Shown here one piece after another: positions 46,953-56,077 of a stretch of DNA of 64,000 nucleotides. The translations under genes were made by a program, and so were the position numbers. Source of the DNA: Arthrospira sp. PCC 9108 (GTDB lineage: Bacteria; Cyanobacteriota; Cyanobacteriia; Cyanobacteriales; Microcoleaceae); assembly GCA_016745315.1 (NCBI GenBank), contig CP066886.1, positions 2,790,501 to 2,854,500 of the forward strand. Direction: 5' to 3'. The notes beneath the pieces were generated by a model. That model did not search any database. It saw only the letters and a list, made by a program, of their open reading frames with translations, and was not told the origin of the DNA. Position 1 is the stretch's first letter; each line of letters starts with the position of its first letter.

Positions 46953-48772
46953 TTAAGAGTACAGCATCATCTCTTCATCAAGAGCTGTTTTATTGTCGTG
47001 ACAATGGCGATGTAATAATTGAATATTCTTGTATTCATCCTTTCCGCCATGGCTTCTAGGTACAATGTGGTCTACTTCAACTATATCTGATGGGGTAAAG
47101 AATTGTCCACACCAGGTACATCTACCTTTTTGCTTTTTGAGTAGTTTTGCTACCCTATTTGGCGTGCCGATTGCTTGTCCTTTCCTGGTTGCCCAGTAAG
47201 TCCAATTTCCGTCATAAAGTGTTGCGTCAGGGCGTATTAGGGTATGTCTAACAATTGGAGTCCAGTTGTGTTTGAATAGATGTAACCCATCTTTGGTTTG
47301 GAATATCCAATTTTCATGTCTTTCTTTCCCATTGCTAAGTTTAATTGTTCCATGTCTGAAATAATTATTTAGCTTTTCGAGACTTGCCTTTCCGCATCTT
47401 GATAATGTCCATGCTCGTAACATTTGCCAGATTATGAAGTCTAGCTTATTGAAGGTCTCTACTGAGACTACCGCTGAGTAGTAATTTGACCATCCCCGTA
47501 TTATCGGGTTTAGTCTGCTTATCAGGGTTGATTGAGGTGCTGTTTTGAGTTGTTCTATTGCACTTTTAATCACTTCTGTGTGAGCTTTAACTGCTTTATT
47601 GCTGGGTTTTATGTGGGTTTTATGTCCGATTAATCGGCTTGCTCCCCCGCCTGTTTTCCCAGATTTGTATTTTCCTGCTGGATATTGCCTGATATTGAAT
47701 CCGAGAAAGTCAAACCCTGGATTCTCTGTTTTACCGTCATACTCAATAGTTTTGAGTGTATGACAGATTCGAGTCTTTTCAGGTTTTATTTCTAGTCCTA
47801 CAGGTTTTAGCCATTCAGAAATAGCAGTCTTGCACTGTTCAATGATTTCTAGGTCTTTGGATATGACCACAAAATCATCGGCATATCTTATAAAGTTTAC
47901 CTGAGTGGCTGTGCCTTTATTTGGATACATTCCTTTAACTAGCCTTTCCATTCCCAACAGTGCGATGTTGGCGAGTATTGGACTTATTACCCCTCCTTGA
48001 GGTGTCCCTGTTTCTGTATCCTCAAATACACCGTTATCTAGCACGCCAGCTTTGAGCCATTGTTTCAGGTCTCTCTTCAAGCTGCTTGGACAATGAATTT
48101 TGGACAGTAGGTAATCATGGTTCACGGTAAGAGCATTTTGCTATATCAGCATCGAGTACATAATATTCACCCTTGTTGATACTTGAGTAAATTCGTGCTA
48201 TTGCATCATGAGCCGACCGTCCGGGACGGAACCCATAGCTTGTGCTTTCAAATCTCGATTCCCATTCAGGTTCGAGAGCCGACTTAACCAAGGCTTGCCT
48301 TGCTCTATCTTGGATTGTGGGTATGCCTAGTGGGCGTTTTTCATCCTTACCAGGTTTTGGAATCCACACCCTTCGCAGTGGTTTTGATTTGAGTTTTCCC
48401 TTAATGTTCTTAACAAGCTCGAACCTTTGTCTTGAAGAGATTGCTCTTACTCCATCAACTCCGGCTGTTTTCTTGCCTTGACCCGCTTGGGGGGGCGGGT
48501 TTATTAAGCTGACTGTTGGGAAGCATGGCTGACCGTGGAACCCGCCCCTACAGCCGCACTGCTAAGAGCCGGGCATAATACGATTTCACCAGTAGACGTT
48601 GCCACCTTCGTGCCTTAGCATTTTGTCCCGATTTAGCTGCTCGAAATATACTCTTTTGGAGCTTGAAAACTTTCCGTTGAACCTTAGTCCATGGGATTGT
48701 CTTCCATGCGTTGTTCGTAGTCTTGATTGGTTTTGGTTTCCCAAACCCTTTCTTTAAACTCGCTATCGCCAT
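46953..48772 (-). pseudogene. Group II intron RT-maturase of intron D
   Basis: N-terminal piece 48548-48772; then a seven-base C-run in the palindromic insert shifts frame; palm/fingers piece to 48115 (VWIPKPGKDEKRPLGIPTIQ, which lacks the frameshift seen in B, C and E); C-terminal piece 46953-48125 (390 residues) with IRYADDFVVIS, IRGWSNYYSAVVS and a complete HNH domain. Shares the TAG and the CSYREP frameshift with the other copies. Confidence 0.88.
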
Positions 48773-49235
48773 TTGTACACCTACTAGGCTCTATTTCTTT
48801 ACAATCAAACCGTGACCTGTTAGCATATCCCTGCTATTACGGTAGGGCGTTGGCTTTTGGTCACATCTCACATCCTCTAGGACTTGCGGTTACACTTATT
48901 CCTACTGATATCTCGACCAGATAATCAGAGTCCAGGAGGACTTAAAACGTTCCGTTTATATGGGCATTCCATCTTTAGACTTGTCCTCTCCACCGGGGTA
49001 CTTTTAAAGGTCTGTGTAGGTGATGATAAAATTACCCTACTTTTCCCCTTGTTCTTTTGAACGCAGCGTATCAACCTATTTCGCTACTTCATATTTACGA
49101 TGGTTCAAGCCGGACATTCGGTTTCCCTAATCATGGATGGTTGGCAGTGGTCGGATTATTGGGAATAGGTTTCCCTCACGCCTTCCGTTCCCCGCTTCAG
49201 TCCTGGGGTTGTGATTCTCAAAACTGGGGGTGGCT

Positions 49236-50122
49236 GTTATGGTCGAAAGGGAAGTCACCTTCCCCGACTCCACTTCAAAACCGTACTTGAGACTTTCATC
49301 TCATACGGCTCCTGATGTGAATACCCCTTTGTCAGTGGGAACAGGGCTACAACCCCCTGCTTTATGACCTCAACTTTCGGAGCTATATACACACGTAGTC
49401 ATTAACTCGTTTTCGTCATAACACTCTTAGTTGTTGTGGTCTCTATATCCACACCGTGACTAGTGGGCATATCCTAACCATTACAGTTAGGCATTAGCTT
49501 TCAGTCACATCCTTTTCCCTTAAAGGCATACGCTTACACTTTTCGCTACTCCACAAGTACATCCTGCCACTTGAGAGCCAATGAGGGGTTTAAACGTTCC
49601 ATCTATGCGGGCATTCCATCTTTAGATTCGTCCTATCCACCGGGGTACTTTAAAGGTCTGTGAAGGTGGTGGTAATATACCCCTTCTTTTCCCCGTGCTC
49701 TTTTGAGCGCAGCGTATCAACCTATTTCGCTACTAGAGTATTACGATGGTTCAAGCCGGACATTCGGTTTCCCTAATCATGGATGGTTGGCAGTGGTCGC
49801 CTCTGGTAGTAGGTTCTACTTCACGCCTTCCGTTCCCCGCTTCAATCCTGGGGTTATGATTCCCAAAACTGGGGGTGGCTATCGCCGTTACTCTCAACCT
49901 TACGTTATACTCAAGGGGTTCACAACTCCCCTCTTTTTTTCGCTCAGTCTTGACCTTGAGTCTCTCTGCCTTATCTGGTTGTCGAAGCCAGATGTTGAGA
50001 CACATAGATAGTTATGGGATGGTCAGGGGTGCGAATCCCTTATATTCCACCAAGGGGTGGAAGTCCCACTAGGAGGTTATTTAAGGCATTGCAGCCCTAT
50101 TTCACTCCTAAACGTCTCGCAC
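49236..50122 (-). mobile_element. ORF-less group II intron F, nested in intron D
   Basis: 887 nt with its 5' end at 50122 and 3' end CCATAAC at 49236. Joining the flanks restores GGGGGTGGCTATCGCCGTTA. Almost identical to introns 2 and 3 across its whole length. Inserted at the same position within D as intron 2 occupies within intron 1. Confidence 0.9.
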
Positions 50123-50340
50123 ATCGCCGTTACTCTTAACGCCCTGATTTCTCAGTTGGTTTATGACCTTGAGTTCCCTGCCTTGCTTAGATTTCTCCAA
50201 GCGTCGGGACATATAAACAGTTATGGGATGGTCAGGGTTGCGAATCCCTTATATTCCACCAAGGGGTGGAAGTCCCACTAGGATGTTATTTCAGGCATTG
50301 CAGCCTTATTTGACTCCTAAACGTCTCGCACATCATCAAT

Positions 50341-50772
50341 ATGATAGAAACCGCCACCTTTGCAGCCGGATGTTTTTGGGGAGTCGCCGCCAAATTTAGT
50401 CAGATCAACGGCGTAATTGAAACCGCCACCGGATATATGGGGGGACATTTTCCCCACCCATCTTATTTAGATGTAGCCGCCAGAATTACAGGTCATGCAG
50501 AAGTGGTACAGCTTCAATATAATCGTGATCTAGTTTCCTACGAACAACTATTAGAAGTCTTTTGGCAAATTCATGACCCCACCTCCCTAAACCGCCAAGG
50601 TCCTGACCGAGGTGAACAATACCGATCAGCAATTTTTTATCATAATTCCCAACAGGAACAAATCGCCAGAAAATCCAAACATCAACTGCAAATATCAGGA
50701 ACCTATCCGCGACCTATTGTTACCGAAATTAAACCCGCATCCGAATTTTACCCCGGTTCCGGTGGTCCCTAA
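50341..50772 (+). CDS. msrA: Peptide methionine sulfoxide reductase A, C-terminally truncated
   Basis: 143 residues. The catalytic ATFAAGCFWGVAAKFSQING, GHAEVVQ and DPTSLNRQGPDRGEQYRSAI match MsrA, which reduces Met-S-sulfoxide. The protein stops at EFYPGSGGP where the family continues EFYPAE-YHQ-YL, so ~15-25 residues are missing or altered. The ATG is only 9 bp from the end of intron D, which has removed any native ribosome-binding site and promoter. Probably weakly expressed or dead. Confidence 0.8.
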   Translation: MIETATFAAGCFWGVAAKFSQINGVIETATGYMGGHFPHPSYLDVAARITGHAEVVQLQYNRDLVSYEQLLEVFWQIHDPTSLNRQGPDRGEQYRSAIFYHNSQQEQIARKSKHQLQISGTYPRPIVTEIKPASEFYPGSGGP

Positions 50773-50822
50773 AATTAGATACTATATCGCCAATCAATCC
50801 ACTGCGTCAATGGTCATCATGA

Positions 50823-51331
50823 TCAATTCTCAGAAGACCTCCTAGCAGTAATTTCAATTATATATGGGTGATAGCTATTAGGTTCATAGGAACCCACCCA
50901 AATTTCATACCTACCAGATAACCACTGACCGATAATTCCTGGGTTCATACCAATTAAGTCATCATTACACCAACTCCCCCCGGTCCCCTAACCACAATTA
51001 CCGTGTCTTCATTGCTTTGAACCGTCAGACTCAGATGGTTAAAAAACTCAGTTAAAACCAGGGTATGGTCTGGCTTTTGATCCACATAACCGATACAGGG
51101 ACCCGTTGGCGTTTCCTCTCTACCCGCAATATCTTGACTCCTCACCGGACCCCCACTCAGTCCCCTAAGAATCATTGGATCTGGTTCAAAATTCGGTGAT
51201 AGCGTCACGTTTTCAAACATTACGGTTGGGTTAGAACCCTGAGAATAAGCCACCCCTGAACTATTGACAAATAACCCAACAACTGCCACGATTGAGCTAA
51301 ATATTATGCTTTTGGTTGGCTCAATTTCCAT
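50823..51331 (-). pseudogene. Secreted small protein, frameshifted in a G run
   Basis: Frame 1 from ATG 51331 has a signal peptide (IIFSSIVAVVGLFVNSSGVA) and reads to VVRGPGG, then stops at 50954. In the next frame the sequence continues GGSWCNDDLIGMNPGIIGQW, then LSGRYEIWVGSYEP, to a stop at 50823, giving ~168 residues with the typical GPGG-W-C-ND motif of a cyanobacterial secreted beta-sandwich family (PPC-like). The slip lies in the six-base G run near 50975-50980. It may be a real mutation or a sequencing error. Confidence 0.75.
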
Positions 51332-51727
51332 CAGTCTGTCTCCTTATATCACACAATTTGAGATAACTATATTATAGTTATAATTAGCTTTTAATTATCC
51401 GGCTATCATCCCCATGGCCCTGGGGAAGGTCTGGTAGCGCTATTTGAGACTTACAGAATCATGAATAATAGCTGATTAATAGCTATCCCGATTACAACAA
51501 TCCCCTGTCTTATGTTGAAGACAGGGGAATCATAATATACGGAAGTTACCTAACTTCTAGTTGTATCAAGTCCGTTTTAGCTAGGTGTTATTGACTGATT
51601 AAACGGACTTGATATTTACCATGTTTGACGTTGTGTAATTAGAGCGGCAATTAACATTTTTACCAGTAAATAAATGCCAATATTTTTTAGCAATAATTAT
51701 CCTGATAAATAGTCACTCTAAACAGTA
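51332..51727. other. Gene-free region with two perfect hairpins
   Basis: TCCCCTGTCTT/AAGACAGGGGA (51501-51528, 11 bp, 6-nt loop) is followed 36 bp later by ATCAAGTCCGTTT/AAACGGACTTGAT (51565-51613, 13 bp, 23-nt loop). No gene is seen. The second could be a small MITE or a structured RNA. Confidence 0.55.
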
Positions 51728-52693
51728 TTAATTTTCCCCAAACACATCTTTCTTAAACTCGCGCCACTTATTAACCAGTTCTTCCCGAGTTTCGCTCCGC
51801 AGTAAATAGCGATAGACAAACCATCCAGAGAATCCAATTCCCACCATTTCTAAACTGGGTTTAACTAGGGGGATTTGATTAATAATATCAATCACCCCAA
51901 CTAACACCCGCAGCGTTACAAACAACACAATAATCAGAATTACAGTTGTTAGCGGACGGTAGTATTCACTGAAAAACTTACTAAAGTTTTCTGGTAAATT
52001 CGAGAAAAAGTCCAGGACTTTTTCTTTAATCGCTGTTACATCTACTTCCGGCATATCTACACCCCCCTCAAGTGTGGGTTCGGTAGTTATAGCAGCAGGT
52101 TGAGCAGCGGCTACAGGTTCCGGTTTTGGTTCCGGTTTTGGTTCCGGTTTTGGTTCCGGTTTCGGTTCTGGGGGTTTAGCAGCCACAGGTTCTGGTTTCG
52201 GTTCGGCTTTGGGTTCTGGTTTTGGTTCTGGGGGTTTAGCAGCCACAGGTTCTGGTTTGGGTTCTGGTTTGGGTTCTGGTTTGGGTTCTGGGGGTTTAGC
52301 AGCCACAGGTTCTGGTTTTGGTTCCGGTTTTGGTTCCGGTTTCGGTTCTGGGGGTTTAGCAGCCACAGGTTCTGGTTTCGGTTCGGCTTTGGGTTCTGGT
52401 TTTGGTTCTGGGGGTTTAGCAGCCACAGGTTCTGGTTTCGGTTCGGCTTTGGGTTCTGGTTTGGGTTCTGGTTTTGGTTCTGGGGGTTTAGCAGCCACAG
52501 GTTCTGGTTTCGGTTCTGGTTTGGGTTCTGGTTTGGGTTCTGGGGTTTTAGCAGCAGGTTTAGCCTCAACCACAGGTTCGTGATCTTTGGGAGTAGAGGA
52601 TTTAGCTGGAGTAGTATCTGCTTTAGTAGCAGACTTTTTATCCTCAATGGGAGTTTTATCGTCTTGTGGTTTGGATTTAGAGCTATCCGCCAT
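51728..52693 (-). CDS. CAAD-domain membrane protein with Pro-Glu-Lys repeats
   Basis: About 321 residues from ATG 52693 (MADSSKSKPQDDK). Residues ~45-205 are tandem PEPKPEP/PVAAKPPEP repeats. The C-terminal ~110 residues are a CAAD domain: an amphipathic helix (FFSNLPENFSKFFSEYYRPL), two membrane segments (TTVILIIVLFVTLRVLVGVI; MVGIGFSGWFVYRYLL) and a terminal helix. CAAD is found in cyanobacterial aminoacyl-tRNA synthetases and in thylakoid CURT1 proteins. It lies 21 bp after gltX, in the same operon. Confidence 0.9.
   Translation of the reverse strand: MADSSKSKPQDDKTPIEDKKSATKADTTPAKSSTPKDHEPVVEAKPAAKTPEPKPEPKPEPKPEPVAAKPPEPKPEPKPEPKAEPKPEPVAAKPPEPKPEPKAEPKPEPVAAKPPEPKPEPKPEPKPEPVAAKPPEPKPEPKPEPKPEPVAAKPPEPKPEPKAEPKPEPVAAKPPEPKPEPKPEPKPEPKPEPVAAAQPAAITTEPTLEGGVDMPEVDVTAIKEKVLDFFSNLPENFSKFFSEYYRPLTTVILIIVLFVTLRVLVGVIDIINQIPLVKPSLEMVGIGFSGWFVYRYLLRSETREELVNKWREFKKDVFGEN
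52110..52560 (-). repeat. Coding tandem repeat (PEPK/PVAAKPPEP)
   Basis: Imperfect repeats, mostly of 48-60 bp, with near-identical blocks (for example two identical copies around 52150 and 52330). Recent slippage or recombination is likely. All six frames look open here, so antisense frames are artefacts. Confidence 0.85.
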
Positions 52694-52714
52694 AGCATTC
52701 AGCCTCAATAACAA

Positions 52715-54157
52715 TTAACGATCTAATATGTTTTGCAAGCGAGTTAGATCAGTTCCTCGCTGATGAAGAAGCAGCCAGGACTCAACTAAATCCGGGCCAT
52801 GAACAGCCCCAGTGAGAGCTGCTCTGAGCGATCGCATGATCAGCCCTTTTTTAAGTTTCGTCTCTTTGGTAACAGCTTTGATCATATCCTTGACGGTATC
52901 TGCTGTCAGTGTAGGCTCAGATTCGAGTTTATCCTTGATAGCTGCCAAGACGGTTTGGGCTCCCTCTTGTTGCAACTGCTGCTGGGCTTCTTCATCTAAA
53001 CTGACACTGGAGGGAAAGAACATCGCGGCCATATCTACTGCATCTTTGAGACGGGTAAGACTAGGACCAATGAGGGTTGTTAACTGTTCCAACCAAAGGC
53101 GATCGCTCTGTGGGTCGAAGTCATAACCCGCCTCTTTCCAATAGGGAATCAACATATCTGTTAATTCCGACACTGGCAGATTATGGATATACTGACCATT
53201 CAACCAATCGAGCTTATCCCAGTCAAATTTTGCCCCCGCCTTATTGACCCTATCAAAACCAAAGTTTTTCGCCGCCTGTTCTAGGGTAAAGATTTCCTGA
53301 GTAGAATCAGTCGGAGTCCAACCCAATAGTGTCATATAATTAGCCAAAGCGGGGGCTGTGTAACCCAAATTTTGGAAATCTGAGATAGAAGTCACCCCGT
53401 CCCGCTTAGATAGTTTACGGCCATCAGGATTCAAAATCAAAGGAGTGTGGGCGAATTCTGGAACCATTCCCCCCAGGGCTTCGTAGAGTAGTATCTGTTT
53501 GGCAGTATTAGCGATATGGTCTTCACCGCGAATTACATGGGTGATCTGCATATCAATATCATCGACCACCACCGCCAAATTATAGAGAGGCTGACCGATC
53601 GCATTGCTACTGGAAGCCCTAGCAATGACCATATCTCCCCCCAAGTCGGAGCCTTTCCAGACTACCGAACCCCTGACCAAATCATTCCATCTAATTTCTC
53701 GGTTGTCGTCTATTTTAAAGCGAATCACGGCACTGCGGCCTTCAGCTTCCAAAGCCGCCCTTTGTGCTGCGGTTAGGTCGCGGTGGCGGTTATCATAGCG
53801 AGGAGCTTGATTTTTAGCTTTTTGAGCCGATCGCATTTCCTCAAGTTCTTCCGGAGTACAATAGCAACGGTAAGCCAAACCCGCATCTAGGAGTTTACAG
53901 ATAGCTTCCCGGTACAAGTCCAGGCGCTCCGACTGAAAAAACGGCCCTTTATCCCAATTTAGACCCAACCAGGTTAGTCCATCTAAAATATTTTGGGTAA
54001 ATTCAGGACGCGATCGCTCTTGATCTGTATCTTCAATGCGTAGTATAAACTCACCGCCCTGATTTCGGGCGAAAAGCCAGTTAAATACAGCGGTTCTGGC
54101 TGTACCAATGTGTAGATTACCTGTAGGGCTAGGAGCCAAACGAACTCTGACAGTCAT
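52715..54157 (-). CDS. gltX: Glutamyl-tRNA synthetase
   Basis: 480 residues from ATG 54157 (MTVRVRLAPSPTGNLHIG). The HIGH motif (LHIGTART) and KLSKRDG (KMSKS equivalent) are present with the class I fold. It charges tRNA-Glu for protein and, in cyanobacteria, for tetrapyrrole synthesis. The longer frame from 54235 is rejected because the conserved N-terminus starts at MTVRVRLAPSP. A CAAD membrane protein is encoded directly downstream. Confidence 0.96.
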   Translation of the reverse strand: MTVRVRLAPSPTGNLHIGTARTAVFNWLFARNQGGEFILRIEDTDQERSRPEFTQNILDGLTWLGLNWDKGPFFQSERLDLYREAICKLLDAGLAYRCYCTPEELEEMRSAQKAKNQAPRYDNRHRDLTAAQRAALEAEGRSAVIRFKIDDNREIRWNDLVRGSVVWKGSDLGGDMVIARASSSNAIGQPLYNLAVVVDDIDMQITHVIRGEDHIANTAKQILLYEALGGMVPEFAHTPLILNPDGRKLSKRDGVTSISDFQNLGYTAPALANYMTLLGWTPTDSTQEIFTLEQAAKNFGFDRVNKAGAKFDWDKLDWLNGQYIHNLPVSELTDMLIPYWKEAGYDFDPQSDRLWLEQLTTLIGPSLTRLKDAVDMAAMFFPSSVSLDEEAQQQLQQEGAQTVLAAIKDKLESEPTLTADTVKDMIKAVTKETKLKKGLIMRSLRAALTGAVHGPDLVESWLLLHQRGTDLTRLQNILDR

Positions 54158-54430
54158 AATTTCTGGGTTGCCTTTGTATCTTGATCGCGCCAACGGCTGG
54201 CTAATTGTCAATGTTGGCTTTTGTCCACTCAACAAACCACAATCGCCATCTCAACATTGTATCTTTTTTTGTAACTGTCCATACCACCGAAAGCGATCGC
54301 AAACCCATTCTACCCTCAACCAACATTGGCTGAGGGTCCAGCAGTCTTGTCCTGTTTCCGGGGGCTGACCTAGCACCCGGCCTTATGGGAGGGCGCTTTT
54401 TCGCTCAGAATACAATTGGGCTGCTTCCGA

Positions 54431-54850
54431 TTATTCTACGGAATTTTCCGGCAGTTTTTCCGCTGAAAATGTGATAAAATTACCAAACAGAGCCAGAGTT
54501 CTATAGCGATTATTCAACAATTCCGAGGTATAAATGCTAAAAATCATCGCATTTTTTCGGTGAGTAGAATTGTCAATAAAAGCCCTAATTGTACCACGTT
54601 GAGAAGTTACCAAAGTATTGCAGGTGTCTACAATAATATTAGAAAAACCTCGGAGAATAGCCGGAACTTCCGCCTCATTACATAGGTTGTTTTTCGCTTC
54701 TTGGGATAACTTCACCGAGGCATATTCGAGATAGTCTTGGCGACTGGGGTTAGTTAAAGCCATTGTTCCCGCCAAAATGGCCAGAAAGATAGCCATTTTA
54801 CTGATATGCCCACCAGCATGGCTTGATTCCATCCGATTAACTTTCATCAT
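54431..54850 (-). CDS. DUF4359 domain protein
   Basis: 139 residues. An N-terminal membrane segment or uncleaved signal (ISKMAIFLAILAGTMALTNP) is followed by the DUF4359 pattern TNPSRQDYLEYASVKLSQEA, a conserved Cys pair, RKNAMIFSIYTSEL and a LALFGNFITFS C-terminus. Extracytoplasmic; function unknown. Common in cyanobacteria, often as a single gene. Confidence 0.85.
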   Translation of the reverse strand: MMKVNRMESSHAGGHISKMAIFLAILAGTMALTNPSRQDYLEYASVKLSQEAKNNLCNEAEVPAILRGFSNIIVDTCNTLVTSQRGTIRAFIDNSTHRKNAMIFSIYTSELLNNRYRTLALFGNFITFSAEKLPENSVE

Positions 54851-54964
54851 TTTAAATAATCACCTCTAACAGCATTTTATCGAGAAAAATAGATCATCAT
54901 ACTAGGTTAAGTTCCATTAACCCGGACTAGGGCTGATCAGAGTTAAAATTGTTAGACAAACAAG

Positions 54965-55654
54965 TAGGGATCGAGAGAGATGTTACCATCTCCCCCTCCC
55001 ATTCAAAACCGTACTTGAGACTTTCACCTCATACGGCTCTAGTGGTGCTTCCACATCCAGATAATTGGCATAGACACGAAAAACTTCCTGATGTGACGCA
55101 CGCGCAGACTGCTCCATTGTTAAGAATGCAGCGTTGACGTTGTCAAGTGCCGTCTTATCATCGCGGGTGTGGCGGTGCAATAGTTGAAGATTCTTGTATT
55201 CATCCTTTCCGCCGTGGCTTCGAGGTACAATGTGGTCTACTTCAACTAAATCTGATGGGGTAAAGTATTGCCCACACCAGGCGCATAGGCCTTTTTGCTT
55301 TTTGAGTAGTTTTGCTACCCTGTTTGGCGTATCAATTGCTTGACCTTTTCTGGTTGCCCAGTAAGTCCAGTTTCCGTCATAAAGTGTTGCTTCAGGGCGT
55401 ATCAGGGTATGTCTGACAATCGGAGTGTAGCTATGCTTCCATAGTCTATGTCCATCCTTGGTACAGAATAACCAAGTTTCATGCCTTTCTCTATCATCGC
55501 TGAGTTTAACCGTTTCCGGTCTACAATAGTTACTCAGTTCTTTAGGATTTGCCTTTCCGCATCTTGAGATTCTCCATGCCCGTAACATTTGCCAGATTAT
55601 ATGGTCTAACTTATTGAAGGTCTCAGATGAGACGACCCCTGAATAGTAATTTGA
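54965..55654 (-). mobile_element. Group II intron G, 3' fragment with RT C-terminus
   Basis: The 3' end CTCGATCCCTA is at 54965 and domain V (AGC intact) near 55005-55040. The RT frame (54983-55588) carries part of the X/thumb region and an HNH domain (CAWCGQYFTPSDLVEVDHIV). Unlike B-E it does not stop at DEEMMLYS: after KTALD it reads NVNAAFLTMEQSARASHQEV and on through domain V. At 55655 the RT is cut by intron H, and its 5' part is missing from the window. Confidence 0.8.
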
Positions 55655-55944
55655 GTTATGGTCGAACAGGAAGTCACCTTCCCGAGCTCCACTTCAAAAC
55701 CGTGCTTGCGAGTTTCCCAGCACACGGCTCCTGATATGGACACCCTTTTTCGTAGGAACAGAGTTACTACCCCCTGCTTTCGTACTTCGACTTTTGGAGC
55801 TGTATACAACCACGTAGTCTTTAAACTCGCTCTCGTCATAATACTCTTAATCGCCGCAGTATCTATGTCCATACCTTGACTAGTGGGCATATCCTAACCA
55901 TTACAGTTAGGCATTGGCTTTCAGTCATATCCTACTCCCTCCAA
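55655..55944 (-). mobile_element. ORF-less group II intron H, 3' fragment nested in G
   Basis: The 3' end CCATAAC is at 55655. Domain V reads GAGCCGTGTGCTGGGAAACT and on; the body matches the ORF-less family up to CTTTCAGTCATATCC near 55930. It breaks off where intron I begins; no 5' end is found. Confidence 0.75.
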
Positions 55945-56077
55945 GGGGTAGGGGTCGAAAGGGAAGTCACCCTCCCCAACTCCCATTCAAAACCGTACTT
56001 GAGACTTTCACCTCATACGGCTCCTGATGTGGACACCCCTTTGTCATGGGAACAGGGTTACGACCCCCTGCTTTGTA
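55945..56077 (-). mobile_element. Group II intron I, 3' fragment nested in H
   Basis: A 3' end CTTTCGACCCCTA near 55947 with domain VI, and domain V GAGCCGTATGAGGTGAAAG intact. It is cut at a TA (56076-56077) by the IS630 element. Confidence 0.7.

Larger units (their letters stand above)
46858..50331 (-). mobile_element. Group II intron D (twintron host)
   Basis: The 5' end GTGCGAGACGTT is at 50331 and the 3' end CTCGACCCCTA at 46858. Its own length is 2587 nt; an ORF-less intron (F) is inserted at GGCGAT|AGCC. Its 5' exon ends 9 bp from the msrA ATG on the opposite strand. Domain V is intact. Confidence 0.88.

Noticed and set aside
52100..52711. Long open frames antisense and out of frame to the CAAD gene
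   Set aside because: They are translations of the PEPK-coding repeat (Phe/Trp/Arg-rich or Gly/Ser-rich) with no independent support.
54158..54235. 26-residue N-terminal extension of GluRS
   Set aside because: Not conserved; MTVRVRLAPSPTG is the usual N-terminus.
55876..56076. N-terminal extension of the IS630 transposase into upstream DNA
   Set aside because: This stretch is the antisense of group II intron 3' fragments; the frame is open by chance.
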